Positions 22,855-33,122 of a stretch of 64,000 nucleotides of DNA are shown here, piece after piece (positions within the stretch are counted from its first letter, which is position 1; every line of letters starts with the position of its first letter). Origin of the DNA: Tubulanus polymorphus (lineage: Eukaryota; Nemertea; Palaeonemertea; Tubulaniformes; Tubulanidae). The stretch is from positions 13,750,485 through 13,814,484 of the forward strand of contig NC_134027.1 of assembly GCF_964204645.1 (NCBI RefSeq), read 5' to 3'. The notes under the pieces are model-generated. The model was not told the origin of the DNA. It was given only the letters and a program-made list of their open reading frames with translations, and made no database searches. The position numbers and the translations under genes were made by a program.

Positions 22855-24117
22855 TATTTCACTCATCTGCCATAGGTATTTGTTTCATTTTAATACCCGG
22901 TGATTGTTTTGATTGACATTGAGGTGTAAGCGAATATTCACTTACACGAGGCCTCCCATGCATGCGGAGTGCCACACCACACACACACAAGCTCCTACAG
23001 TACGCTACTACTAAGGGTGAAGCTATAACGCGTGCACGTTTGACATGAAAATAGGCTGAATAATCGTAGCAGAAGATGAGCGCTGCGTTTTCTGTTCGAT
23101 AGAATTTGTAATAAATCGTAATTTCTTGTGACCTGAAAATACTAAGCAGCAAACTATAGGTCGAGGTCTGGATATTGTAGGGGTAAATTTCAGGATTTAA
23201 AACGATCTTATAGCCGATTTCTTCTGTACCGGTATTTTAGCTTCCGTGGCCAACATAGGAAAAGGTATCCAAGACCCAATATTCAGCAACACCCTCTGAT
23301 ATGTGACATCATATGAATTTTAGGCCATCCCAAAATAATGGTTTGTTTGCCGTAACCCGACCGACCCGACTTAAAAGGTACCGAGTGAAAAGTTTTTTTC
23401 TGGGATTCATTGAAATAAATTTTTTTATGTTTGATAAAAACGGCCGACCGACCGAATCACTTCCGACGTATGAGCTACGTATGTTTGAATTCAATTGTGC
23501 ATCGTGTGAAAACATGCCTTGAGATGTGGCCTAGTTTAAGTTTTCCAGGCAGTGTTCCAATAAGCTGTCATTCATTCTAATAGTGACAATATTAAAGCTG
23601 GTAACGTAAAAGCGCGCACATATTCAATGTACTGTTTCATTTCAGAGATGACGCTCTGGACGAAGTTATAATTTTAGAATAATTCTTGAAATCTACGCTA
23701 TTAGACAAATTTCCCGTGCACAACGTTGATGATTTTTTTTGCGATATTGTTTCCATGTAAAAAAGCCCAAAGGTGAAAAATTTGGGTTTTTTTTGCCCAA
23801 AAATTTTGCAAAAGAAATTTCTACCTACCTACGGACTCATCCTGAAAAGTTGAGTCAGTGTTGCGGCAAACAGACAATTATTTTAGGATGGCCTTATTTG
23901 AAAATTTTTTCATATTGTGAAACACATTTTTTGGAAATTATAAAATAGTTTCCCTGCCTGCTGCAAATGTATATCTTTGGTCTTATTTGACTACAAAATA
24001 ATTCTTTGAGAAAGATAAAATTCAATATAAACTTGTGGAACTTTGAAGTCACGAGTTAAAAAGATTTTTCAAGCAATGCCCTTATTCCAAACAACCTCTA
24101 GCTTTCAAGGTAAACCT
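22855..24117. repeat. Repeat family R1, copy B, left half (with MITE)
   Basis: Paralogous to 3255-4010 over its whole length once the 571-bp MITE at 23323-23893 is removed. Confidence 0.6.
23323..23893. mobile_element. 571-bp MITE with TTA target duplication
   Basis: About 30-bp inverted ends (GGCCATCCYAAAATAAT, continuing to TGTTTGCCG) are flanked on both sides by TTA. The paralogous R1 copy A has a single uninterrupted TTA at 3756-3758, which is the empty site. A 3-bp TTA/TAA duplication fits the PIF/Harbinger superfamily. There is no transposase, so it is non-autonomous. Confidence 0.85.
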
Positions 24118-24600
24118 GACTTTGCCCATGGGCAATTTATTTATATCAATGACCTTAATCATAATCTGAAAAATTCAAAAACAATTCTTTTCGCAGATGA
24201 TGCTAATATTCTTTTTGAAATTGATAGAATTGATTCAATTCAAAAGGCCATTGACAAAGATATCAAGATTTTAATTGACTGGTTCCGTGCAAATTTGTTA
24301 AGGCTAAACATACCAAAAACTCACACAATCCTTTTCTCGAAAAAAAAATTTGAAGACATCCACTTAAGATTTGGTCCAGTGACAATAACACCTACTAAAT
24401 CATGCAACTTCCTAGGATTAACAATGAAGACCAACTCAACTGGGATCCACACTTGAAACAGCTTGTCTCAAAAATTAACAAAAACATATTTCTTCTCCGT
24501 ATTGTAAAATTTTTTTTTCTCCTGCCATGGGCTAAACGTTTTCTCTACCATAGCTATTTACATTCTCACTTTACCTATGCATTAGTAGCAATCCTATCAT
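24118..24600 (+). mobile_element. LINE RT fragment with catalytic FADD motif
   Basis: Encodes IYINDLNHNLKNSKTILFAD followed by DANILFE, then IDWFRANLLRLNIPKTHTIL and FSKKKFE. After a frameshift it continues with QLNWDPHLKQLVSKINKNIF. It overlaps the end of the LINE at 20440-22500 at the YINDL block, so it is a separate copy rather than its continuation. It lies between the two halves of R1 copy B. Confidence 0.75.
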
Positions 24601-24910
24601 GCAATTATTAAAAACCATGTCAGTCAAATGAACTTTGTTTTGTCAGTAGCACTGGCCTCAAATTTGAAGAACTTTGGTCCTGATTGGTCCGTATGATGAT
24701 GAAAAACCTCCGATGAAACCTGGGCTCTCACCAAGTTTGTACCGTATCATAGCGGGTCACTCATAGTTTTAGTTTTAGTTTTAGTTTACATCATTCTAGG
24801 GATGTGTTAAATTTATGAATATTTGTTCAGACAAAAGGCCCATAGCTGGTAATGAATTTTGCTAAGATTTCATTCTCGTTAAAAGTCAGTTATCATTGAA
24901 AGTTCACACT
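24601..24910. repeat. Repeat family R1, copy B, right half
   Basis: Paralogous to 5183-5490, with several small indels. Confidence 0.5.
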
Positions 24911-24926
24911 GACCAAAATTGAGTCC

Positions 24927-26192
24927 TTTTTAGCCCACTTGGGACTTTAGACCCAGCAGGCTATTGCGTTCACTTTTCGTCCGTCGTCCGTCTGTCCATA
25001 GATGGAATCCAGTTATTTTGGGAAGTTTTGAACACGCTTCAATGTAATGCCTTGATATTTGGGTGACACATGTATCTACCCTAGACACATCTTCAGCCAA
25101 AAAACTGGCCCTGTCAGATTCAAGATGGCCGACTGGCAGCCATTGTTGTTCGCCAAAATCAGCACTTTTTACACATTTTTGAACTTTTTGAGAGAAATTT
25201 GGAAGACACTTCGATCATTTACCTTGATCTTTTGGATATATGTAAATCCCCCCAGTGCCCATCAGCATAACAAATATTGGGTTGATTGGACTCAAGATAG
25301 CCGTCCTATGACCTTTTTAGTGCCCAAAAATGTCAATTTTGGCCCTAATTGTGAGTCCTGTAGCTTCCTACTGGTGTACCATTTCTCATTGCAATTTGTG
25401 ATGAGTACTCTTTGGAAAAGGGTGTTTTATACCTGAGACAAGTATTTTTGATCAGCCAATTATGACGCAATTGGCGGCCATCTTGGTGTCATCAGTACCC
25501 ATTCGTAGGAGAGAAAAAGTTTTTCCACATTATATTGATACCTAAGCGTATTTTATTCCCACAATCGATTAGAAAGTTGTAGCTCATAATGTGTTCTATG
25601 ATTGTGGTGAGTTTCAAGGTCATTGGTTTTTGTATTTGGCCACCAGGGGGCGTTGAATAATACAATATCTTAGTATTTCTATATTATATTTGTACCAATG
25701 CAAATTTTGTAACCACAATCAATTGCAAAGTTGTAGCTCATGACATCGTCTATGATTGTGGCGAGTATTAAGGACATTAGTTATTCTATATGGTCACCAG
25801 GGGGCGTTGAATAGTAGATTAACTTAGTATTTCCTTATTATATTAGTACCTAGGCATATTTTGTTACCATGATCAATTGCAAAGTTGTAGTTCATGACAT
25901 GTTCTATGATTATGGTGAGTTTCAAGGTCATTGGGTTTTGAATATGGTCACCAGGGGGCATCGAATAGTAGAATAACTTAGTATTTCCATATTAAATTGG
26001 TAACGAGGCATATTTAGTTATGACAATCAATTACAAAATCGTAGCTGCTGACATGTTCTATGATTGTGGTGAGTTTCAAGGTCATTGGTTTTTGTATTTG
26101 GTCACCAGGGGGGCGTTGGATATTGAAACTGTTAGATTGTTGAGCATTTGAAACCACTTCCCAAGTGGGCATGGTGTCCCTGGACCCCTAGT
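24927..26192 (+). mobile_element. Hairpin-ended repeat with 154-bp core units, copy 1
   Basis: The 5' end forms a hairpin (AGCCCACTTGGGACT then AGTCCCAGCAGGCT). The 3' end has CCCAAGTGGGC and terminates CTAGT before a T. The core holds four 154-bp tandem units. The layout, with hairpin ends, CTAGT terminus, no target duplication and internal tandem repeats, resembles non-autonomous Helitron/Helentron elements with satellite-like cores known from marine invertebrates. The class is inferred. Confidence 0.65.
25530..26140 (+). repeat. Four 154-bp tandem units with CTCF-like motifs
   Basis: The motif CACCAGGGGGC recurs at 25641, 25795, 25949 and 26103, exactly 154 bp apart. Each unit also has ATGATTGTGGTGAGTTTCAA. 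The first unit reads CCACCAGGGGGCG, identical to the core of the CTCF consensus. Confidence 0.8.
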
Positions 26193-26602
26193 TGATATAT
26201 TTTTTTCTTGTTTAATTTTCAATGAACTGAATTTTGCATTCCGGTAGCCTATGTGACAGAATTTTTTACTTCACATCAGTTTGGCTAGCCACTGGACCAT
26301 TGGAGCTTTATTCTGTGATGGTCTAAGCCTCTATACTAGAAGGTGTGACAAGCATATCCTCCTAGTAACGACAGTGACTTTAGGTCGCAATAAGTGATGT
26401 AATTTAATCATGATATTTAGAAATTAGTTGATTGCTGAGGGACGGGATAGTTTTGAGAAAAGGCATATACAGTACAATAATACGTTGTTAATCGGTGAAC
26501 TGCTTAGGAGTTGGAATGTTTCTAATGTTCAAATGCGAGGAGTGAGCTTTTTGTGGTTCAGAATGAAGTCAGGATAGGCACATTTTGTTAAGGATTGGCT
26601 GA
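26193..26602. other. No recognisable feature
   Basis: Spacer before the Penelope-like fragment; no gene or repeat recognised. Confidence 0.35.
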
Positions 26603-26779
26603 TATGTTTAATTTCATCAGGTTGAAAGGATGAATCACAAATTCTTAGAGCTCAGAGAAATAGACCTTGACCAATGAAGAAAAGCAAAATAATGAAGGTA
26701 CAATTCAGAGTTTGTAGGCTTTCTATATACCAACAATTTCAAATACACAGTTAAGAAACAAAACATCAAGGAATGGTAT
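26603..26779 (-). mobile_element. Penelope-like element RT fragment, left of DIRS copy 2
   Basis: On the minus strand the sequence encodes IPFLDVLFLNCVFEI and, after a small frameshift, YRKPTNSELYLHYFAFLHWS. PFLDV and YRKPT are hallmark blocks of Penelope-like RTs. It is the continuation of the frame at 32976-33122, split by the DIRS insertion. Confidence 0.75.
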
Positions 26780-26911
26780 ATTTCCGTCGAGTACTGTACC
26801 CTTTCCTATGGTTTTTGCCAATATTTTCTAAATTTGGATTTATCGCCAATGGTTTTTCTATACGACCCGGCCCTGCGGTATTGCATTTAGCCCCCGGCGA
26901 AATCCGCCATC
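26780..26911 (+). repeat. DIRS copy 2 left inverted terminal repeat
   Basis: Starts ATTTCCGTCGAGTACTG and is complementary to the region before 32975, through GGCGAAATCCGCCATC. Confidence 0.8.
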
Positions 26912-27117
26912 TTTTTTTCTTGGCGTTCTCGCAGTAGAACGCGTTGGATTTTTTCGCCGTAAAAATCTGGGAATTAGGATATTAGGGAGTTTTCACTCTC
27001 ATAACGGTGAGTCCGTTCGGTTTGGGGGTTATCCCTGGTTTCTTTTTTTCCGTAAGAATTTTATTTACAAATATAATTTGATTGAATTGAATTGTTTTGA
27101 TTTGTAACAGGATAATT

Positions 27118-29452
27118 ATGCCATCCCCTCCTAAGGGTCAGCATCGTGGCGGGGAGGGATGCGAGCATTTGTTTGGCTCCTGGGACAACCACGATTCATC
27201 TGCGTCGTGCAGGCGCAAATCCGGTCAAATATGTGCAAGGAGCAATCCTTGCAAGATTTGCGTCGTGTGGTCCGAGGACCTTTGGCTTCGGGCCGATAAG
27301 GCTCTTAAACTAAGAGATCGTCGTCGAGTTAGCAGGGATTCGTCGGTTTCGGCCGATGTGCCAACCAACGTTTCTAATCCTGTTTCTTATCGTAAAGCGG
27401 AGCGGTCGCCGGTCGTTCAGGTACGATTGGCTTCCCAACTCCGTTCACCGGGGAGGAACGCTGGTTCACCGGCACCGGTCTCCGGTCAGTAGTCGCGAAC
27501 GGCCGCACCGGTTCAGTCGGTACCGGTCCGGGTCGGGCATCGGTCCGGTTCGGCCACCGGTCCGGTCCAGACGTCGTCCGGTTCAAAACATCCGGTACGT
27601 TCATCGTCTGATTCTGATCGTCGCTCCGGGGATAGAGCTCGCTCTCCCACTAGATTTAGACGCCGTGAGCGTAATAAACGAGCAAGATCTCCTTCTCGCA
27701 GATCAAGGTTTGATCGCGAGAGGGACTACGATCGTTATTGTCGGAAGTTTCGCCGTCGGTCTTCTCATCGTTCTTCGACGTCGGTTAGCGATGAAAGCGA
27801 TTCTTCTAGTAGGTCGCGATCCCGTCCGAGGGACCGTCACCGAAGTCGGCATGATCGTCGGGATACTGGAAAATACCTGACTCAGAAGGATTTCCATGTA
27901 TTTGAGGAGAAAATTTTAAACTTGTTATCTTCGTCGCAACAAGTCGCTGCAACTTCTACAACAGGTAAGCCTATTCCTGATTGTCTGGTTAGAAGTTCGC
28001 CAGCCCACTCAGTTCTTCAGAATTCTGACTCTGAATTCCTGGATGCTGCGGTAGGGTCTGATTTCAATGAGGATCCGGTCCCAGAAGCGGCAATTCCTTC
28101 TGGGGTCGTTCCTGTCGCGAGCAATTGTGGGTTGCCCCAGACGATGGGGGCTTCCCTGGCTCGCAATGTATCTCCGTCCCGTTCAGTTTTATCCGAACCA
28201 GTGGGGGACTTGCCATTTAGAGCGATGATAAGTGAGTTCTTTGTCAAGCACGGGGCAACTCGCGCTAAGCCCACAGCAGCTCCTCTGGTCGGTGAGTCAA
28301 TGGAAGCTTATCCGATCTTAATGTTTTACGGGAATCGTCGGCGGTTTCGAGAGAATGGGCTCGATTGGATACGCAATTATGGGGTGAATGTCGGCTTGGA
28401 ACATTTTCATTTCCCCCTCCAGAACGGGGTATGAAATATTTTAGTTCAACCGATCCACCTATAGGCGCATTTCGCTCGGGATATTATGCAACTCCAGGTG
28501 CTGTGGATCACAGTCATAATTGCCTGGATGCTGATTATACTTTGATCAGCCCGGATACTGTTACAGCACAGTCGGGTATTCGTTTGCCTAAGTCCGGTTT
28601 GGTGGCCATGACGTCAATCCTGGACAATCTTACCAGGGTTGGTTCGTTTCAGGATATGGCACTTAAGGTGTTGACGGGTGAGCTTCGCGAGACTCACGCC
28701 GCCGTTCATGCGGGCTCCGATCCAGAGTCATTTGCCCTAAAACTGGAGGGAATGGACCGAATTATCCAATCTTTGGCTCGGTCTGTTTCGCATGTAATTC
28801 CGTTGTCGGTTGGCCATGACGTCAATCCTGGACAATCTTACCAGGGTTGGTTCGTTTCAGGATATGGCGCTTAAGCTGTTGACGGGTGAGCTTCGCGAGA
28901 CTCACGCCACCGTTCTTGCGGGCTCCCACCCAGTCAGTTGCCCTAAAACTGGAGGGAATGGACCGGATTATCCAATCTTTGGCTCGGTCTGTTTCGCATG
29001 TAATTCTGTTGTCGGTTCGGGGTCAGGCTAATCTTTTGTTAGCCTCCCGTCAGTCAGTGATGGACTCCAGTTCCAAAACTCGTCTACCGGATATGGTGTC
29101 CAATGCTTTGCTGAGAGCTCAATTGGGGACGTCTTCACGTCTCTTCTCCGGTTGGTGCCCTCCGGTTTCCGCAGAGCTGAGGAAGATTCGGGAGGTCCAG
29201 GCCAAGTCCAACCCCCGAACTCCGTGGAAAAAGCGTTCTGTTCCGACGCCGGCGGCGCAAGGTTCGGCACGGACGCAAACAGGACCATCTCAAACTTCAG
29301 CGCTTTCTCAGGCGGCTTCGGATGCCGGTTGGAGAACTAGCGCGCAACTTCAACAATCGTGTCAAGCCTCGTCCAGTCGTAACAGTTCCAGTTCGTATCG
29401 AGGCAAGGGGAAGGCTCCAAAAAAGGGGCTCTTTCGGAAAAACTCGAAATGA
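27118..29452 (+). pseudogene. DIRS Gag-like ORF, copy 2
   Basis: Starts at the ATG at 27118 with GGEGCEHLF, CRRKSGQICARSNPCKICVV and WSEDLWLRADKAL, a Cys-rich N-terminus typical of DIRS Gag. A TAG at 27490 interrupts. The same frame then encodes a long Arg/Ser-rich basic segment (about 27600-27870, with RSRFDRERDYDRY and SRSRSRPRDRHRSRHDRRD) and the core region to 28434. The frame shifts at the C-run near 28416, continues to about 28811, then shifts again at a 208-bp duplication. The basic Ser-rich tail ends at 29452. Role: presumed nucleic-acid-binding structural protein. Confidence 0.7.
28604..29019 (+). repeat. 208-bp tandem duplication in DIRS gag, copy 2
   Basis: GGCCATGACGTCAATC occurs at 28604 and 28812, 208 bp apart, at the position equivalent to copy 1. 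The second unit has a further small deletion near 28931 that again changes the frame. Confidence 0.85.
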
Positions 29453-31490
29453 ATTCTTGGGACCAGTGGGAGGTTGTCTGCAGCAGGCAGAAACCCACTG
29501 GTCCGACCTTTTCGGAGACGGTTGGCCCTCCCGGGTCGTCTCTCGTGGCTACCGTGTCCGTTTCCTAAGGCGACCGCGCCTGACGAGGTCACCTCCCGAC
29601 ATGCAGCCAAAACCAGGTCAGGAGGCCTTAATCTCTCCGGCTCTCAAGGAATTGGCCGAGAAGGGAGCGATAGAACCAGTTTGCAACGAAACTTCTCCCG
29701 GCTGGTTTTCTCGAATATTCATGGTACCAAAGGCCACAGGGGGTCAACGGACGGTGATAGATCTGTCATCCCTCAATCGGCACCTAGACATTCCAAGGTT
29801 CCGGATGACCAAACCCAATGACGTGATTCAAGGGCTCCGTCCGGGTCAATGGGCGGCTTCGTTGGACCTGAAAGATGCTTACTTTCAGGTTCCAATACAC
29901 CCAAAATCTCGGCGATTTCTCAGGATAAAGTGGAAAGGCCGCCAGTTCCAATTCAGGTCTCTTCCATTTGGCCTCAGTACGGCCCCGTCGGTTTTCACCA
30001 AGTTGGTCAAGTCAGTTCAGAAGGTACTTCAGTCAAGGGGTGTTCGACTGTTCGTTTACCTTGACGACTGGTAAATAGTCGCGAATTCGGCTCAGGAATG
30101 TCGGGAGGCAATGACCTCAGTCTTGGACTTAGTCCATCAGCTAGGGTTCCGCGTAAACAGGGAAAAATCTCAGTTGACGCCGGCCCAACAGTTCACTTAT
30201 CTCGGCAAGGACTTCGATCTCCGAATCGGCAAAGTCTTTCCGTCTATGGCTCGAGTAGCCAAACTTCAAGAAGCTGTAGCGGGAGTTTCCACAACGCCGA
30301 GAACAGCTCGTTACTGGTCACGGCTTCTAGGCTCCATCAGCTTCATGGGTCTGGTGGTGCCCTTAGGCCGCCTCAGAAGCAGGCGCTTGCAACAATATTG
30401 GAAGGTCTTCTGGTCTCGGTCGAAGGGCAACTGGGAGACCTTGATTCCCGTACCTCCAACCGATCTAAGTCTGGATCTTCAGTGGTGGGCGGCAACTACG
30501 AATCTTCGGCGTGGGGTGTCACTAGCCCTGTTAGAGGCTCCAGTTCGTGTATTCACGGATGCCAGTCACCAAGGATGGGGGGCACATCTGGAGAACCGAG
30601 TCAAAGCCGGGAGATGGTCTCGCTACGAGGCCACCAACCACATAAATTTCCTAGAAATGCTGGCCGTGTGGAAGGCCCTGAAGTTCTTTCACAAGGAGAG
30701 TGGAGGGCCACCACGTTTGGTTAGCCACAGACAATTCATCAGTGAGGACTTACCTTCAGAACCAAGGGGGCACTCACTCAGAAACCCTCACAGGTCTGTC
30801 GGCCAAAATTCTTCTTTGGTGCCAGACAAAGGGCGTGTCCCTGACTGTGGCACATTTAGCAGGGAAAAGGAACGTGATGGCCGATGCTCTGTCTCGTCGA
30901 GGTCAGGCTATTGCGACAGAATGGGCTCTCCACCAAGAAGTAGCCGATCGGGTTCGGGGCATGTTTGGCAATCCGCTGCTGGATCTGTTTGCCACCCGGT
31001 TCAATCGGAGGTGTCCTCTGTTTGTGTCCCCGTTTCCAGACGCGGAAGCGTGGGGGTCGATGCCTTCTCTCTGGACTGGTCGGGGATGCATACGTATGCG
31101 TTCCCGCCCACACCAGTCCTGCCGCGCTTACTGGATCAAATAGAGAGATCAGTCAATTGCAACATAGTTCTGGTAGCACCATGTTGGCCAGCTCAGAAAT
31201 GGTTCCTACCACTTCTCAACCTACTGTGCAACAACCCCAGGATTCTTCCGAATTTCCCATCGCTTCTGTCTTGGGGGAACTTTCGGCATTATCCAAACAG
31301 CCAGTGGTTAAATCTGCTCGCCTGGCCATTGTCCAGCGATCCTTGTCAGCTTCAGGCTTTTCAGAACAGGCTGCCTCCTTTATCGCTGGATCTAAACGGC
31401 CATCAACAAGTACCATTTACGATGCCAAATGGAGCCATTTCGCGGATTGGTGTGCTGCAGGGGAAATTGATCCATGCTCACCCTCTGTAG
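29322..31490 (+). pseudogene. DIRS reverse transcriptase-RNase H, copy 2
   Basis: An uninterrupted 250-residue ORF (29322-30074) overlaps the gag end and contains the RT palm: WFSRIFMVPKATGGQRTVID, LDLKDAYFQVPIHP (catalytic Asp) and VYLDDW (catalytic DD, residues 248-249). A TAA at 30072 follows DDW. The same frame continues from 30075 (IVANSAQECREAMTSVLDLV) through the connection domain to RNase H (VFTDASHQGWGAHLENR, NFLEMLAVWKALKFF). At about 30692 the homologous frame switches to one with LATDNSS and HLAGKRNVMADALSR, then returns near 31055 to the DWSGMHTYAFPPTPVLPRLL block. Stop and frameshifts are at the same sites as in copy 1. Confidence 0.8.
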
Positions 31491-32401
31491 CTCAATTGGC
31501 AGATTTTTTACTGCACCTATTTGTAGTAAAAGGTTTGCAGGTCATAACTATTAAAGGTTACCGCTCCGCGATTTCTCATACATTGCGTGCTTCTGGATGG
31601 CCAAATGTAGCAGGGGATCATCGGATATCCCAGCTTGTTGCAGGGTTTTCTATTTCCCGGCCTCGGATACCAAGGATAGTTCCACCATGGGATCTGTCTG
31701 TAATTTTGAAGAAGTTAATGGAGGCTCCATTTGAACCTCTTTCGGCAGCGTCATTTGCGAATTTGTCAAAAAAGACTGTATTTTTTCTGTTCTTGGCTTG
31801 CTCGGCCCGTCGCTCTGAGATTCATGCGCTTTCAGTCCGACAAGGTCATATTGTCTTTGGGCCAGCGAATGAATTTGTTTCGCTGCGGCCTGCTTTGGAA
31901 TTTTTGGCAAAGAACCAACGACCAGGCTCGGTTGAGCGTCAATGGCGAATTGAAGCCCTAAAACATCGAGTGGAACCGGGCATCCCGGACAGGACTTTAT
32001 GTCCTGTGCGGGCGTTGTGTTTCTATTTAGATCGCTCTGCTTCACGGAGGGGTTCACGGGAGCGGTTATTTATTCCGCTGCTGGATCACCTAAAGGGGGA
32101 TATTTCGCGGGACACAGTGGCCCGATGGGTCTCTTCACTGATCAAGGACATTTTATTGAAGGAGAATCTTTCCTCGGAGGGAGTGGTTTCTCATCAAGTG
32201 AGGTCTATGGCTACTTCCTGCGCAGCCTTTTCGGGTGCTCCGTTGGAGGAAGTCTGTCGGGCCGCCTTTTGGAATTCACCGTCGACATTCACGTCATTTT
32301 GTTTACGGGATGTTTCAGGCCAGTTAGGCTCATTAGCTTCACTTTGTCCTGTTGTCATGGCTCAAGGTGTCCGTTCTTTCCGATCGGACCCTTTAGTGTA
32401 G
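31181..32401 (+). CDS. DIRS tyrosine recombinase, copy 2 (catalytic Tyr replaced)
   Basis: The ATG at 31181 opens a 406-residue frame overlapping the RT-RNase H region. The N-terminal half (about 40-150) is the core-binding, helical SAM-like part (TIYDAKWSHFADWCA). The catalytic domain has ACSARRSEIHAL (Arg 210/211) and SHQVRSMATS (His338, Arg341). A Trp lies at 364. At the nucleophile site the sequence is FTSFCLRDV: Cys374 replaces the Tyr seen in copy 1 (TGT at 32300-32302). Enzymes of this family insert the circular cDNA by strand exchange; this copy is probably inactive although its frame is intact. Length fits DIRS recombinases. Confidence 0.85.
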   Translation: MLASSEMVPTTSQPTVQQPQDSSEFPIASVLGELSALSKQPVVKSARLAIVQRSLSASGFSEQAASFIAGSKRPSTSTIYDAKWSHFADWCAAGEIDPCSPSVAQLADFLLHLFVVKGLQVITIKGYRSAISHTLRASGWPNVAGDHRISQLVAGFSISRPRIPRIVPPWDLSVILKKLMEAPFEPLSAASFANLSKKTVFFLFLACSARRSEIHALSVRQGHIVFGPANEFVSLRPALEFLAKNQRPGSVERQWRIEALKHRVEPGIPDRTLCPVRALCFYLDRSASRRGSRERLFIPLLDHLKGDISRDTVARWVSSLIKDILLKENLSSEGVVSHQVRSMATSCAAFSGAPLEEVCRAAFWNSPSTFTSFCLRDVSGQLGSLASLCPVVMAQGVRSFRSDPLV

Positions 32402-32660
32402 AATATTTATGTTGCATTATCAGGATCACAGGGGGTGTATCCTTGTACATAGTTTGGGCTCATATCTGCAAGTATTAATTTCGCAAAATTCTGGGGGGGC
32501 CCCTGAGCTGGACGGACTCACTGTGGCCAACCGGTCTTCCCTGTGCTACAGTGCTCCAATCCGTGCTTGGGTAAGTGCTCTCTTTTTCCCTCTTACCTTG
32601 CGTTTGAGCGGTGGTTTTTCTATCTACCTTTCCCACCATCCTTGTGCTAGGCTAGTCTAG

Positions 32661-32757
32661 CAAAAACCATAGGAAAGGGTACAGTACTCGATGGAAATAT
32701 TACAATTTTTGGAACTAAAATTTGTATTTCCGAGTAGTACTTACCCTTTCCTATGGT
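32661..32757 (+). repeat. DIRS copy 2 internal complementary region
   Basis: Complement of the left end (ACAGTACTCGATGGAAAT) joined to complement of the right end (TTTGGAACTAAAATTTGTAT), as in copy 1. Confidence 0.8.
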
Positions 32758-32814
32758 GGGAATCCCGCCCACCTGCCCCGCATAGCTGTTTTTTTTTGGT
32801 CTGCTATGACGTAA

Positions 32815-32975
32815 AAAGATGGCGGATTTCGCCGGTGGCTAAATGCAATACCGCAGGGCCGGGTCGTATAGAAAAACCATTGGCGATAAATCCAAATTTA
32901 GAAAATATTGGCAAAAACCATAGGAAAGGGTAAGTACTACTCGGAAATACAAATTTTAGTTCCAAAAATTGTAAT
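32815..32975 (+). repeat. DIRS copy 2 right inverted terminal repeat
   Basis: Complementary to 26780-26911, with extra terminal bases ending CCAAAAATTGTAAT. Confidence 0.8.
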
Positions 32976-33122
32976 TTTACCATATTCCCATTCATGAGTG
33001 AAGGATAGAAGGGAGTTAAGATACAAAAGAAAATTATCAATGTTAAAATCAAAGGGAACTAAATCCAGGATATTATCAACGTATCTAAGCCAGATTACAG
33101 GAGGTATACCTGTGTAGAAAGG
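32976..33122 (-). mobile_element. Penelope-like element RT fragment, right of DIRS copy 2
   Basis: The minus strand encodes PPVIWLRYVDNILDLVPFDF and LYLNSLLSFTHEWEYGK. RYVD(D) is the RT active-site block of Penelope-like elements; here the second Asp is Asn. The frame continues in the fragment at 26779-26603 with IPFLDV, so one element was split by the DIRS. Confidence 0.75.

Larger units (their letters stand above)
26780..32975 (+). mobile_element. DIRS retrotransposon copy 2 (complete, mutated)
   Basis: This 6.2-kb element has the same structure as copy 1: inverted terminal repeats, gag, RT-RNase H, an overlapping tyrosine recombinase ORF and an internal complementary region. It is inserted into a Penelope-like RT without target duplication. 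Its frames are better kept than in copy 1, with uninterrupted recombinase and RT N-terminal ORFs. It still carries the lesions shared with copy 1, and the recombinase has lost its catalytic Tyr. Confidence 0.9.

Noticed and set aside
23313-23522. 69-codon ORF in the MITE and its antisense partner
   Set aside because: Both start in the inverted end and have no transposase motif; they are chance frames in a non-autonomous element.
25059-25436. 125-codon ORF, with relatives at 34258 and 39355
   Set aside because: It lies in the hairpin-ended repeat and its frame is not kept among copies, so it is unlikely to encode a protein.
31650-32057. 135-codon minus-strand frame in the DIRS recombinase
   Set aside because: Antisense shadow of the intact recombinase frame.
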